DNA of 64,000 bases from Trichobilharzia regenti (GCA_944472135.2 OX235263.1:35455379-35519378); one strand, 5' to 3'; shown: positions 9,906 to 22,159, counted from the first letter of the stretch. Numbers and translations: made by a program. The notes: generated by a model from the sequence alone, not told the origin.

Positions 9906-10454
9906 ATGTTGTTGGAGAGTATTTGTGCTCATACCCGATTAAAAATGGACCCCACTAGTTTACAACTGACACTAATAAGTCTGATTTTGTGATACAAAAA
10001 ATATTCTTTGAATTTATTTTACTTTATAAAGCAATTTCTGTAGAAATTTGATCACTAAACTTAGAAAAATCTAGTCTTACCTCCCTAGACATATATTCGT
10101 GAGCGATTCCATTAATATGAATACAAGCTATTTCTTGCAAATAAAGTATGTAGATATTTTTAGAACACTTTATTGACTAATTTTGTTTCTAAAAAACCTT
10201 TTAAAGAAAACAATCAGAATTATTATCTTTATTCCATTAGCAACTATTGGAAAAAATATCTTAGCAATCCTTACTTGTGTTGTTGAAAAATGAATAATAA
10301 TAATAATAATGTGTATTCTACTGTAAAAAAAGGTATATTCTGAAGAAGTCGCTTTGCAGATTTCAAATTTTCTGTTTTTGATAGCTACGGTAAGGCGTTC
10401 CAGGAAACAGAGGATATCTGAATAATTGTATATTTATACATATTTAATGGAAAC
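9906..10454. other. No recognised feature; short (ATA)n
   Basis: AT-rich DNA with an (AAT)n run at 10291-10309. Nothing else is recognised. Confidence 0.5.
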
Positions 10455-10875
10455 CCTTTGCACATCTAACAGACTACAGACTTTCATCAACAGATGCCTT
10501 CACTGGCTCTCTATTGAAGATCAAATGGCCAGCCAAAGGAAATGTAAGCAACAAGGAAATTAGGCTAGCGTTGAAACAGCCAGGAACATATTATCCAACA
10601 AAATTACAGAATGGAGAAGGACTAGACAGATGTTGAGGAGACATTCAAGTGATATCACATGCCTGCCTCTTGAGTGGAACTCGAATGAGAAGCGATGGGT
10701 TGGGTGTCTGCGGATGACACTAAGGAGACTAGGTGGGTAGTGAATGAAACCTTATGGATAGGCGCGAAGCCAGTAGAGAATATTGACAGAGAAACCAGTG
10801 AAATAGGAAGATGCCTCTGAAGCTCTATGTTTCACTTGGAATTCAAAGGATAAATAGTAATAATAATAATATAGA
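10455..10875 (+). mobile_element. RTE 3'-end fragment
   Basis: On the plus strand the block 'cagactttcatcaacag...ctattgaagatcaaatggccagcc' corresponds to the C-terminal coding end of the RTE copies at 32.8 and 51.5 kb. The 3' UTR follows and ends in the (TAA)n tail at 10856-10870. It is 5'-truncated, with frameshifts. Confidence 0.75.
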
Positions 10876-10965
10876 AATAATTTGTACTTCGTGCTTCTTT
10901 AACAAACTGTTAGATGAAAATGACTATTTCAATATAGAAAAATCCCCATTTAAACATTTAGAAAA

Positions 10966-12540
10966 CAGAAAGATTGAACGAAGAAATATTTACTTTTCAA
11001 TTATATCCTCATCTCTATCTCCACTCTAGTATGCATGTGACAACTTTATTAAAATACACAAAAAATCACCAATCAAATTGAGACATGTTACAGAATTTTA
11101 TCATGAGCTGACGTTAGTTAGACAACCATTGGAAAACCCAGGAGTACTAGACAGCTGTTTCGTCCTAGTTTGTGACCATTCAGCAGTAAGCACCCACCAC
11201 AGAGGTTCGAACCCAGGACCTTCTGGTTACAAGGCGAGCTCGTTGATATGTTTGGAGATATGTTTGTTAACAATAATTAGTCAGTATCAACATGTCATTG
11301 GGGGGAAAATTAACGAAGAAAATTAATACACACGATTAAAAGGTAAAAATGTTCACAACACATGGATTGCATAATGCATAATTTTGGAAGAATGAAGAGT
11401 AATTAAGGAATAAGCGTGTGCACAGATTGATTACGCAACAGACTGTTAAAGAAAATAAAACGATTTGCACAAGGATAACTTGTAACTACGGTTGAAGTGG
11501 TCATAAGAATAAAATAATTTTGCAAGTATAACACTTAATCAAAGATGAAGTAGTCAGAAAAAAAATAATAAAATAATTTGGACAATTATAATTTTTAAAG
11601 GTTCAGGGAGGGACGAAGTTGTCTGGTTTATATCTTCATGTAAGGAAAGTGGCTGCACAAATTTCTTCTGCAAACTCACAGGTTTGGCCTCTTCAGGTGG
11701 ATTTCTATTGCTTCAGGTGTATGTAGAAGATGAACTCGTAAAACAAAATTGAGGTTAGTAGGAATGCGATAAATAATTTTAAATGCTGTATTAATGTCAA
11801 ATTTATGCTCACTATCTACAGATGTGGTAAAATAGAACTACGAATAGATCTTGTTTGTTCTTTGCTTAACCATGCTGGATGGTGTTCGGAAATACAATGA
11901 TGAACCTGTTTAATTTCACGCCTGATGTAGCGGCTCCGCAGCTGCAGTCGTACTGGTAGTTACACATAGAGGAGATAAATTTAGTTAGTTTATCCTTATT
12001 TCTCGAACGTAGAACAGGGGTAGTTGTAAAGAGGCAACGTACCTCTGCTGCATAATAAGCTCTTTTAACTGCATTTTTCAGGCGCTGTGTTATTATTACT
12101 CTGATGTTGTCACCAAGGTACTGAAGTTTTATGAACAATGGTTTTTTTGGAACTGTTGCCATACTGACTCTCCTAGATGCTGAATTCTTATTTTTCTCAA
12201 TGAACTTATCTGGATAACCATTTTTTTCTAATAATCTTAAGCGCCTCATTGAGTCAGTCGTCTAAACAGATTAACTTAGCTCTATGATCCAGACGTGTTT
12301 TAACTATTTTTACCTTTAAATTGTGTGTATTAATTTTCTTCGTTAATTATCGCCCCATTGACATGTTGACACTGACTAATTATTGTTAAAAAAACATATC
12401 AGTGCCACTTGATTGGTGAATTTTTGTGTATTTTAATAAAAATGTCACATGTATATTAGAGTAGAGCCAGAGTGAGATGAGGATCTAATTGAAAAGTAAA
12501 TATTTCTTCGCTCAATCTTTCTGTTTTCAAAACGACTATT
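10966..12540 (-). mobile_element. PLE remnant with inverted terminal arms
   Basis: Minus-strand frames at 12249-11866 encode a PLE C-terminal region: NGYPDKFIEKN, QYLGDNIRVIITQRLKNAV, a KDKL linker, then CNYQYDCSCGA leading into a broken GIY-YIG endonuclease. The RT domain is missing. The left arm (10966-11335, split by a SINE) and right arm (about 12322-12530) are inverted copies, as in PLE terminal repeats. The outer arm ends carry a GAAAAG/GCTC motif like the hammerhead-like fold at 5640-5683, in decayed form. Confidence 0.8.
11085..11262 (-). mobile_element. Second hammerhead-SINE family, inserted in PLE arm
   Basis: Minus strand: B box GGTTCGAACC-type (11204-11216), then stem I TACTG, core CTGAATG, stem II with GGAC, GAAAC, and the AGCTG palindrome (11150-11195). 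It interrupts the left arm of the PLE at 10966-12540, because the right arm is continuous over the corresponding site. The bases 'gatatgttt' occur twice next to the 3' junction, perhaps a target-site duplication remnant. Confidence 0.7.
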
Positions 12541-12544
12541 ATTA

Positions 12545-13734
12545 TGAACATGTAACTTTTTCGATCTCCACTAGAATTTATAGTTTGTGATTCACAAAAC
12601 GTATTCGTGATTCAAATAAGACAGTCACTTATCTTCTTTTGAGTATGGAAAACTTCTTATTTAAAGAATAATATAAGCAACAAATCTCCAGTGTAATCAT
12701 TCTCCTCTTTTCTTTCCTTTCACATATCACACTTTTCAACAACAATTTAAAACTAACCCAACTGTTTATTGATCTTATCTGTTTCCGGATATCAAGTTTT
12801 ATGCTCCTGCCTAAATTCTTGTAAACATACGCTTGAAAATAGTTCAGTAGACACTTTTTGAAGACAATCTATTTACTTATCGTCTATCAATCATTTTATT
12901 TTGGCATGGTTACCTTGAAAAACATAATGTAATTTATTAAAGTGACCAATGACTCATAGAAGTATAATAATAAAAACTGTCATGATTATTCATGGATTTT
13001 AAATCATATACAGCTTTTGCAAGGTAAATTAATGGGGAAGGGAATCTAATAGTATTGTAAAGTAATTCCTTGATTATGTATCTCACTACGACACATTTGA
13101 TGTAAATTCTTTTGCCTGAGAATTACTAGAATAGTTCTGCATCAGTCCAACCTTTCGTGTACAACAGATGTAAAAAGTATCAACCGTTTGTCAATGAAGT
13201 GTAGACGCCACATTTAATTAACCTTTGTTGTGCTTAAAAATCTGCTTTTTGCTTCAGTAATGCAACCCTTAAAAGATCGGTGTAAAGTCTAAACAATAAA
13301 ATTACATTGTCAGGTGATATTTCCGTTCTGATATGGGGATCTATTAGCGTGTAGTTATGCTCTACAACTTGGAAGGCAGCTGAAAGGATAAATCACATGC
13401 CTATACCTAAATTTAAAAGAAATATGCAAGTCCTAAACATGTTAAAGGCAGTTCGCAGTCACTCGTAAATTTGAGATATTCAGCCGAGTATTTACCGTAA
13501 TTATTCCAGAGTTGCAAAATGTCTTTTTAACTACCCGTAGTTTGAACTACAAACAGAATACAGCATTCCGTGTTGTTGTTACGTAATCGGCTATATTGTA
13601 ACTGTAGAAGATAAAAGACTAAATAACAGACTTTTTATCAAGGAAAAACATTCTAAACTACATTACAGTTTGGTTAAGTCAGAGGGAAATTAATTATTCC
13701 GATCGGTTGACAACTGGCCCAAGGTTAAACAAGT
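12545..13734. other. No recognised feature
   Basis: AT-rich stretch. No repeat shared with the window and no domain-bearing reading frame is visible. Confidence 0.5.
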
Positions 13735-13744
13735 TGTCCAATGA

Positions 13745-13936
13745 AGTTATTTCATTAAAGCAAGAACAACAGTTTTTGCAGAATAAAAATGGCACCATCA
13801 TTGATTATTTCGTTGGCTTCTCACCATCTACTTACAGGCCAAAGTCATTATTAAATATATTTACAGAAACAATTTTAACATACTTGCACAGAGTTCATTT
13901 TAAACCAAAATCAATCAATATATGCATACAAATGTG
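13745..13936 (-). mobile_element. One-armed, diverged fold-back element, copy C
   Basis: The left part matches the arm of the fold-back family (GCAAGAAC, GCAGAATAAAAATGG, TTTCGTTGG) and the right part matches the loop of copy A in reverse complement (to 'tatatgcataca'). The second arm is absent. The ribozyme core on the minus strand is degraded to ATGGTGA, with GAAA kept. A short (AT)n follows at 13938-13954. Confidence 0.6.
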
Positions 13937-14039
13937 ATATATATATATATATAATGATCACAAACACTTTATCGCGAACAATAATGATCATACACAATAG
14001 AAACTTTCGATATTACGTAATCAGATGAAGGAGAGGGTA

Positions 14040-14700
14040 AAAATATCCAGTTACCATGGCAAGGAAAGACTGATAAACGCTTCTTTCTGCACGCATAAAT
14101 CGAGTTTCAGGCGCATGATGGAGATTGCTTTGGCAAAGATAATTGAACCTGTTTTGCCTATTGATAGTTTTGAACGATCTTGAGATGCTCACCTCATGAT
14201 TTCTGTTAAGGAAATGCCTGTTGATGGTACTGTTTAAAGTATTTGTTCCCTTTAAACACAGGCTTTTTGTCGCATGTTCAGAAAATTGAAGGCATACCTT
14301 CTCTCTGTTCTTCCGATGTAACTACTCTGGCAGATTCATGTAAATTTTTATATACAGTTGAAGTTTATATGAGAGGGATATCTGTCGATTTATGATTGCA
14401 CCAAAGAGCAAGTTGTTCGATAGACGGCAACCAACTTAGTTGCAGGATAGACTCTGCTTAGTGACGTCCTCAATCTTCTGTTGACAATTGGTGTAATATT
14501 TTCACCTTAAAAATCAAGTTTAATGTAGATGGGCTTTTTTCCACTGTGATTTGTTTGACATTTGAGACTTCATATCTTCCGTACTTGCTAATGAATCTTT
14601 GAAGGTAACCATTGTTTTCAGCATCTATTCGAGAAGCATAAATTCTTCCTCTAATTTCTCTGCAGAGCATAATCTCCTAACACTATAGTATAGAGTCTTG
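14040..14700 (-). mobile_element. PLE remnant: linker and GIY-YIG domain
   Basis: The minus strand encodes NNGYLQRFISKYGR, then in shifted frames VNRRLRTSLSRVYPATKLV and SSYIGRTERR. The order is the same as in PLE C-termini at 11.9 and 27.9 kb: linker, then GIY-YIG with the YIG triad (about 14300-14335). Stops and at least two frameshifts break it. No RT domain remains. It lies just left of another PLE remnant of a different subfamily. Confidence 0.7.
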
Positions 14701-14823
14701 ACTAGTGCTCGTTTATAACTAGCTATTTGTACAAAAATTAATAAAATGTAGGTATTGTCCTTTCCATGTAGGCTTTCGGTAAATTGACTTCTAGAAACTA
14801 CCATCTTCTAGACATTTCATAGG

Positions 14824-15947
14824 AATTCTATTATGGGTAAATTTTGTTTTGATAAAGTTTCACAGTGTTATACAGTAATGTTTACTGATGACGTTTCGAG
14901 CACAATTTATTGCCGCTCATAATCATATCAAGGTAATCACACGACTTCCTAACTTCATTTATATAGTTCCATTGTTTTTCACTTGATTTGATTGGTAGTA
15001 GTATTAATAACATAAATAAGAGAGAATTTAAGTCATCTACAGTTATACCGTATGAAGAAGGGAAATCGGAGACCCTACATAGAATTCTAAATAAAGCAGG
15101 AATTAGGGTGGCATTTAAACCTACAAACTCACTCAGGACAAGCCCTGTAGGTTAAAGGACCCAGTTGACCCAATTAGACAAAAAAATATAATTTACAAAA
15201 TAGCCTGCAGTGACTGTGAGGTCAACCACATAGGTCAAGCTAGTAGGTCTGGGGTAGTGAGATTGTCAGAACATAAGAATTTAGCTAAGGTAACAATGAT
15301 ATAGCGTCGGTGCAATAGCGGTTAGGACGCTCGCCGACCATGCACATGGTCCGGGGTTCGATATCCGGCCGACGAACTCCTTTATCTCGATAAGCCAAAA
15401 AATAATGCTGGTAAAGAGGAAAGGTCGGGCATGAGGCTAGCAACCTTATCCTGTAAAATAAACACTACTACAGAAACTTCAAGGCACTAGCTTGAACCCC
15501 TAAGTTCCACTGGGGAACGTGAAGGAAATAAAAAAAGAATGGTTGACCCTGAAAAGATAAGTAATTTAGAAAAAAGCTCAGCAATTGCAATGCATGCATT
15601 AACAGGCAAACACACAATAGGGTGGGAGAGGGTTAAAATTCTAAAAAGTAATCTAGGTAGGTGGAGAGAGAGGTTGATTACTGAATCCCACTTCATCGAG
15701 CCTACACCCAACACATGCAATAGGAATGACTCGTCACTCATACCTGAAATATGGAAAAGACTACTAACAATCAAATCGAATGAAAATCAAGTGAAAAACA
15801 ATGGAACTATATAAATGAAGTTAGGAAGTCGTGTGATTACCTTGATATGAGTATGAGCAATAAATTGCGCTCGAAACGTCATCAGTAGACATTACTGTAT
15901 AACACTGTGACAGTTTATCAAAACAAAATTTACCCATAATGGAATTA
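14824..15947 (+). mobile_element. PLE remnant with inverted arms, split by SINE
   Basis: Inverted arms of about 165 bp (14824-14990; 15783-15947) enclose a PLE C-terminus: KSETLHRILNKAGIRVAFKP, PVDPIRQK, ACSDCEVNHIGQASRSG (a GIY-YIG domain with YIG changed to HIG), then VDPEKISNLEKSSAIAMHAL and WRERLITESHFIEPTPNTCN to a stop at 15812. The reading frame is cut by a tRNA-SINE at 15300-15537. The arms contain a GCTC-GAAACGTC block, the 3' half of a hammerhead, but no clear CUGANGA. Confidence 0.85.
15300..15537 (+). mobile_element. tRNA-SINE with RTE-like tail, nested in PLE
   Basis: tRNA-like head (A-box-like AGCGGTTAGGACGC at 15317-15330; B-box-like GGTTCGATATCC at 15354-15365), a body with 'tggtaaagaggaaaggt', and a 3' end 'gttccactggggaacgtgaaggaaataaaaaa' that resembles the RTE 3' end. 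The intact PLE sequence at 58.15-58.19 kb shows the host sequence is continuous there. AATG on both sides may be a short target-site duplication. Confidence 0.8.
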
Positions 15948-16590
15948 GACTTTACCTAAGTGCACAAGTTTTATTCTTATATCAATTATTTTATGGCAAT
16001 TTATATCAAATTCACAAGGTAAAATAAATCCAAATTTGATGAATAAGCACTTCTATCTCTACAGTCATCGACGTAAAATGTTTGTTTTAATTTCGGACTC
16101 TACCTATCATTCCGTATCACCCATAATATCATTCCTGATTGCACTAAGCATTTTTAAAGTTGGATATGCTTTTAATTCAGATATCACAATATTTTTAGGA
16201 ATGATACATCGATAGTGACCGTCCTTATCATCAATTTTTTTTTATAAGTTCACTGTTTTATTTTTTCAGGAATTATAACTTAATTAATGTTATCCCTGTC
16301 TGAAATTAAGTGATTTCATCATTTTTTTCTTTTTGCATTTGCGTATTTTACTACTCTATTCAGATCCCTTGCCTGGTCAGTTATTGCGTATGCAGAGAAA
16401 AATTCAATTTCCATTCATAAAGTTGTACAGTGATAGACAATTGATGCTGAAAAATATTGTAGTAAGTCATACTATGATTGAAAGAATCGAAAGAATTTAC
16501 TTAAAATACTCATATTTTATGTATATCCAAACCAAGTTCACTCTTAACAGTTTGGTAAAGTTTGGGCATCGGGTATATGTTACCCATTAC

Positions 16591-17636
16591 AATAAGGGTT
16601 TATTTTGTATTTCCCGATGAATGAAAAACAAAGCGATATTGCTTTTACTGACGTTTCGCTATTTAATACTAACAGCTTCATCAAAATATTTTTAAAGTAG
16701 AATTTACAAAATCTCAGCTCATATGCAACAACTTAATCGTCTTGCTTCAGCATGGTGTCATTTTTGCGTGACATCGGAAAGGTATTGCGGAAACATAGAC
16801 CTCAACAGTTGTCATTCCATATAGAGCAGAGACGTCAGACAATATCAGAAGAGTACTCAGTAAGCACAACATCAGAGTTTTCTTCAAAACATCTGACATA
16901 TCGCAAAGCAATCTTGTCCGTATAAGAGACCAAACCCCCAAAGATTCTCTATCTAATTGTGTCTATGAAATAAAATGCTTGGAATTCGATGCGATGTATA
17001 TCGGACAAACATCGCCAGAGAGAAATTAAAATCAAAAGAAATGAACACCGTAGAGCATCTGTTCGACCACCGAGAAATCCATTTGAACTAGAAAAACTTG
17101 AAAAATCATCAGCCAGAGGACTAAACTCTATAGAATCAGGCCACAAAATTGATTTGACAATTTTGAAATAATCCAGAAAAAGTATTTCAGAAATCACAAA
17201 GAACTTATAATATCAGAAGCAACTCATATCAAGGGGAATCTAAATTGTCTGATTAGGAATGATGGACTAAAACAGAATTTGACCTGATTACAACACGCCT
17301 TCCAGCATGAAGTGACAAAATCAATATGAACGTGATAAACAACTTCATTATGTAAACACACACTGCTTTTATAATTTTGCATACTGATCAAATCCAACAA
17401 TCTACACCTGGTTTCGTTATCTTACCGACTTGCTAACTTGACAACGCAAAACTGACCCCGTGCTGAGGAACGATGATTAAGATGTTATACATAGACTGAG
17501 ATTTTGTAAATTCTGGTTTAATATTACACTTTGATAAAGCTATTAGCAGCAGTATTAAATAGCGAAACGTCAGTAAAAACAACAATATCGTTTTATTTTT
17601 CATTTATCCGTTGGGAAATACAAAAAGCCTTTATTA
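16591..17636 (+). mobile_element. PLE remnant with inverted arms and GIY-YIG
   Basis: Inverted arms (about 16591-16760 and 17460-17636) flank plus-strand coding remnants. MYIGQTS (about 16995-17015) begins a GIY-YIG domain, which continues after a frameshift as REIKIKRNEHRR and NPFELEKLEKSSA, ending LTILK at 17170. After another shift the tail encodes a KGNLNCLIRNDGLK segment (17232-17270). Both arms carry the hammerhead-like motif described at 5099-5144. In the right arm (about 17533-17576) the core reads TTGATAA. RT is absent. Confidence 0.8.
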
Positions 17637-17644
17637 TAATGAAT

Positions 17645-18550
17645 ACTGATATTTTATTCACGGTGTATTTTTTAATCACCCTAGTGACAAATTAGACAGT
17701 TTTATTGTTTTGTTATTCAAGAGACAAGGTATTTCAATGTAGCTTAATTCATAATAAAAAAGCAATTATTATTATCATAATCATCACTATTATCTTCAAC
17801 GAATGAATTATGCCCCTAAGTTAAATATCACTCCTAACTCTCACTTATTCCTTTCTTGGATCTTCATACACATCCATTATCCTCATCGTAAGTGGTGTCT
17901 TAACCGTAATCCTCACCCTGGTCTTAGCGTGTTTTTTTTGTAATATATGCTAATAATAGTTTTACAACCACATCAACTGTGAACAAAAGTTTCAAGTGTA
18001 CAGACAGAACTTCGGTTTCATTTCAGTATGACTGACTATCTTAACACCTTATGTTGTTGTTTGTGAAGAAGGTTAATGTTAACGAACTAGTTGTCTATTA
18101 TTGTCATTGTCATATTTTAAAAATGTTCAATAAAATTTGTCTGAAAAGTTTTTAAAAATTATAATCGATAAGACAATTTGTCATACCGTAAGTTTGTGTA
18201 TCTATTCTATACGAGATGGAGACAGACGGATGCCTAGTAAATTTATTTACATCAGTTTATCTATCGGCTATGCTTGTCTGTAAATAGTCATATTGGTATG
18301 AAAAGATATTTATCATAAAATAACTTTTTTCTTCATCAGGAAAAGAAAGGAGATAAAATAAAATTAAAGGATCATCATTATGAAATGTTTCGAATACTTT
18401 TAAACTGTATAGTCTTCTTTATTTAAGTTTCATTCTTTAGTGTTATTGTCTTTGTTGATACATCTTATGAAGATTACATAATAACTAAGATGATCTTTAA
18501 ACCTTGTTAAAAGGAAATGTGACACATGCTTATGACTGAATGTTTGTTAG
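17645..18550. other. No recognised feature
   Basis: AT-rich sequence without motifs or window-internal matches that I could see. Confidence 0.5.
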
Positions 18551-18554
18551 TTAG

Positions 18555-18790
18555 CAGTAACTCCCTCAGCTCGATCATGAATTGACTTTAGGTAGGCATT
18601 CATTCAAAATCAGGTAGTACTGGATAGCTATTTCGTCCTTGCTTAGGACTCAGCAGCAAGCATCCATAACCCCACCAGCTAATGTCGTCGATGCGTATTC
18701 GTCCTCAAACCCAACAGGTTGGACCCTGTTGATCACTACTTCTAGAAGTTCACGTAACGCCATCTTGCAGTCAGGGACTAGCGAACCCTA
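18555..18790 (-). mobile_element. Second hammerhead-SINE family, decayed copy
   Basis: On the minus strand the hammerhead part reads TTGCTG, CTGA directly joined to GTCC (core shortened by three bases), then AAGGAC, GAAAT and the TAGCTA palindrome (18625-18665). The 5' body is recognisable at 18670-18790, but the tRNA head has been lost. Confidence 0.55.
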
Positions 18791-19191
18791 GATTAATCTT
18801 GAAGTGTTGTCGTTGAAGCTGTATACTACTTCAGTAAACGCGATTGTTTTTGGCATAGTAATACATGATTTCTGATGTATAAATACCTAAGATAGTAAAT
18901 AAAATGAACATTCATATGTATCTGTGATGTGCAAATTATTGAAAAATACAACTGAAAATATCCAGCTTAATTATTAAGTATTAAATTCGTGTGGAATTTC
19001 AAATTTAATTAACTCCATAATGTATAGTTCTACTGTGAATTGTAATGCTTGTTTGTGGATTGAATTCACTTATCTTTTGTTCACTGGTCGGTAAATCTAA
19101 ACTATAGCGATCCAAATGAAAGGGTATGATACTAAGCTAGACCAGCCAATCAGATAAGCCCATAGTATATATGTAGACTCATGGATACACC

Positions 19192-20750
19192 TGCAATTAA
19201 TAGTATTCTCTGAGCTGGTTGGTTTAGTTGCGGAACTTTCGTCATCCTTCTGGACAACATCCCCTTTCAGCTCAATATTTAGCATAAAGTGAACTGATTT
19301 AAATTGTTCATGAGCGATATAATTGCGTCTCCTGGTAACCATCTTCACATATGTATTGACCATTTTCTATTGACTTGGACTTTAAACTTTCTGGTCAAAT
19401 GGTTCACTTTTTATTAGTTGGTATATTTCGTCTATATTAACATGTTTGTTGATTGCATATTCGTTTGAGTACCAGGCTTCTAGGAATTACCTCTGTCTAA
19501 GATTTTGACATTATCCCAATCAAAATGATGTCCATAATTGTCTATATGCATTGGTATGAAACAGGAATGAATATATATCGTGTCTTTTCACGGTTGATTT
19601 GTGTTCTTAGATTCGAATTCGAAGGGGACGCCCGTTTTGGCCGATGTAATGCATGTTACAGTTCATAAATGCAATTTATTTTGTAAATGGTATTAATTTT
19701 GTCTCCTTTTTCTGTTGGGTGTATCTTTCGGTTTGCATAATATCGAATTAAGCGATTCGACTGGCTTGTGTGCTACACCTGTATCAAACGGTTTCAGTAT
19801 TCTAGCTGTTATTTCAAAGATATTTTCCATGTATGGTAGGATGAATTTTCTTGTAGTCTTTGATGGTGGTTCCTTGTTGGTGTTGTGATTCCATTTTAAA
19901 CACTTTTTGATGAAATTCTGTGGACAACCATTCTTTTTGAAGACAGTTTGTAGGTATTTTTCTTCCATTCTTTTCAACTCTGGGAATGCTACAGTGTTTT
20001 TGAACTCTTTTAAACAGTGTCTGCACACAGTTTCTTTTGTGAGTAATTGGGTTGTTGCAAGTGTAGTTGAGTATTTGATCTGTGTGCGTTGATTTTCTAT
20101 ATACTTGTGTTTCTAACTTTCCTGTGTTGATTCTCCTGATTAAGACATCTAAAAATGGGATTTTGTTATCTAATTCTTCATCTCTCATGAATTTGATGTC
20201 TTCAAATATGTTGTTTATTACTTTATGGGTATACTCTAAATCATTTCTCTTAATTATTACAAATGTATGGTCAACGTAACGTACCCAGATTTTTGATTTC
20301 ATTAATTCTAATCTTTGCATAACGGCTTCAGTTATTAATCCTGATATGGGCGATCGCATTGGTGTTCCTTTTATTTCATTATATATATTAGAGTATTGAA
20401 TTGGAAGTCTGTTGTAATGCATAATTTTATTAGTTCTATCCAAATTGAACATTTCGTTTTTATGTTTTCATCACTATAGAGTAATTGTTGCATAGTTTCT
20501 GTTGCTAGTTTTGGACTAATTGAAGTATATAATGCTGTGACATCAAAGGACACCATTATTTCATTGTCTTCTACTTGAATGTTTCTGATTTTCTCTAAAA
20601 ATTGGATTGACGAATTGATAGAATGGTCGCATGATTCTGTTAGGTAGTTTAATTTCCTGAAAAGTCCTTTAGATAGATACGCTACACGAATTACGCTGTA
20701 GATTTCCTCCAGATCTAGTATTTCATCAATATTTGGATAATAGGCTCATA
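19192..20750 (-). mobile_element. PLE remnant: RT palm to GIY-YIG, copy 1
   Basis: Minus-strand frames give, in order: VAYLSKGLFRKLNYLTESCD (thumb-side RT block), IMVSFDVTALYTSISPKL (RT motif with first Asp), GTPMRSPISGLI (MGSP motif changed), WVRYVDHTFVII (catalytic YVDD now YVDH), PFLDVLIRRI, a linker with KKNGCPQNFIKK, then MHYIGQNGRPLRIRI (GIY-YIG) and a tail ending PFDQKV. Several frameshifts and stops; the catalytic change and the breaks make it dead. The sister at 40659-42008 is closely similar. Confidence 0.9.
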
Positions 20751-20935
20751 GGAAGAGATCAAACGTGTAAATTTGGAAGAGTAATGTCTTTACACAGATG
20801 CGAAGCCCCTGTAGATGAGTATGTGTACAAATGCCCGGACTGTCAATGCAGAATATCTGTTCGATAAGGAATGTCGTTGCTTTTTTAATTTCATGGGTGG
20901 TGTAGAGCAGTGAACGGTTATTAAACTACGTGATA
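20745..20935 (+). pseudogene. Possible Merlin-type transposase zinc-ribbon fragment
   Basis: One plus-strand frame reads HRCEAPVDEYVYKCPDCQCR followed by ISVR, a stop, and GM. A CPxC near an S-V-R-x-G pattern resembles the N-terminus of Merlin/IS1016-type transposases, which are known in schistosomes. No DDE region is found. The fragment abuts the broken end of the PLE at 19192-20750. It could also be chance. Confidence 0.3.
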
Positions 20936-20939
20936 TATA

Positions 20940-21765
20940 TTTATCTGAATGAATTTACATGCAGAAATCATTTCAGCCTTTCAGTAAAGAATCCAGTGAA
21001 GAGATAGCGGGGAAAGGGTTTCTTGGAACACATACAAAAACGTTACTCTGCCTAACAAATTTTCAACATCACATTAGATTTGAATAACGCGCTTTTACTT
21101 TGAACTCATCTGATTGGTTGACAAAGGTTCATCAAGGCTATTATGACGGTCATTGTTTGGGTCGCTATAGTTTAGACTTACTTACTGATCAGTAACTGGC
21201 AAACACTTCTCTCGATAGCTAGGATTAACAGAATCTTTTCCAGTTCTTTAAATCTACAACACAAACACTTTAGAGTGGGTTTATGACAGCCTAACAATGC
21301 ATATCATAGAGTCGCTATGCCGAAGTAACGTCATAAGTAATATATATTATTTAGGTAATTAATCTAAAATTATAAATTGAAAACATTTTTAAGAGGTATT
21401 TATTTCTATGGCTACAGAATTTATGCTAGCCTATGACATCAAATGTTGCTTCATTGTCACATCTAAACTTCAGGTATCAAAATTAAATGCATAAAATCGC
21501 ATCCCCATGATTTAATGCTAGTATATACAGCCTACCTCATCAGGAAAGCTTCCTTTTAACTTGTATGTAAGTGGCGCATGTTAAAACTAGGGGTATTTTG
21601 GGCGCACCAAATTATTACTCACTTTTTACAAAATCTTGAAGACAGTTTTAACTATCTAAATTTATACGACAGTAGAACAAGTATGTTTTAAGTGCTTATT
21701 AATTCTTATGAATAGTATTACCATTAGAAATGATTAAGCTCTTTGATTACCTTAATTGAATTTGG
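20940..21765. other. No recognised feature
   Basis: AT-rich, no window-internal repeat or domain seen. Confidence 0.45.
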
Positions 21766-22098
21766 GATTTTCCCGTCAGTTGATTGGACCGAAGTGTTCG
21801 GCCTCAGGTTGACATGTCGGCTTCTTGCGCTGATGCTTCGACGATGTCCGGTCATTTCATTAGAATTTAATTGATGAATGGTGACTAGCAGTGGCATCCA
21901 TGATGCACATTTCGTCCTGTTTGGAGCTCGTCATCTGGATATACTTGCATTTCCCGGTGAGTGATGATGTTCCCACCGAGGCTGGAACCCACTGCCCCTA
22001 GTTTCAAACTCCAAAGCGTTATCCACTAGACCACTTAGGCGTCGACAGCTGGCCACCTTTCGTGCAACGGGTCATATTAATTATTTAATTGAATTTTA
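21766..22098 (-). repeat. Complete Sm-alpha monomer (333 bp)
   Basis: A conserved module (21766-21872, 'gattggaccgaagtg...gacatgtcgg') is followed by a minus-strand hammerhead (21873-21940; core ATGACGA, stem II GCTCC/GGAC, GAAA, TGTGCATC) and a tRNA-like head (about 21965-22066). The module begins again at 22099 and is cut at about 22150. The 333-bp spacing is close to the known Sm-alpha monomer length. C3 of the core is A, as in several copies here. Confidence 0.8.
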
Positions 22099-22159
22099 GA
22101 CTTTACCATCGATTGATTGGACCGAAGTGCTCGGTCTCAGGTTGACATGTCTTTTTTTC

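Noticed and set aside
14860..14950. Complete hammerhead in the GAAACGTCATC-type PLE arms (also 15.85, 26.7, 53.47, 57.66 kb)
   Set aside because: The 3' half and a stem II GAGCA/TGCTC are present, but the 5' core reads like ATGATTAT, not CUGANGA. Left as a half-motif only.
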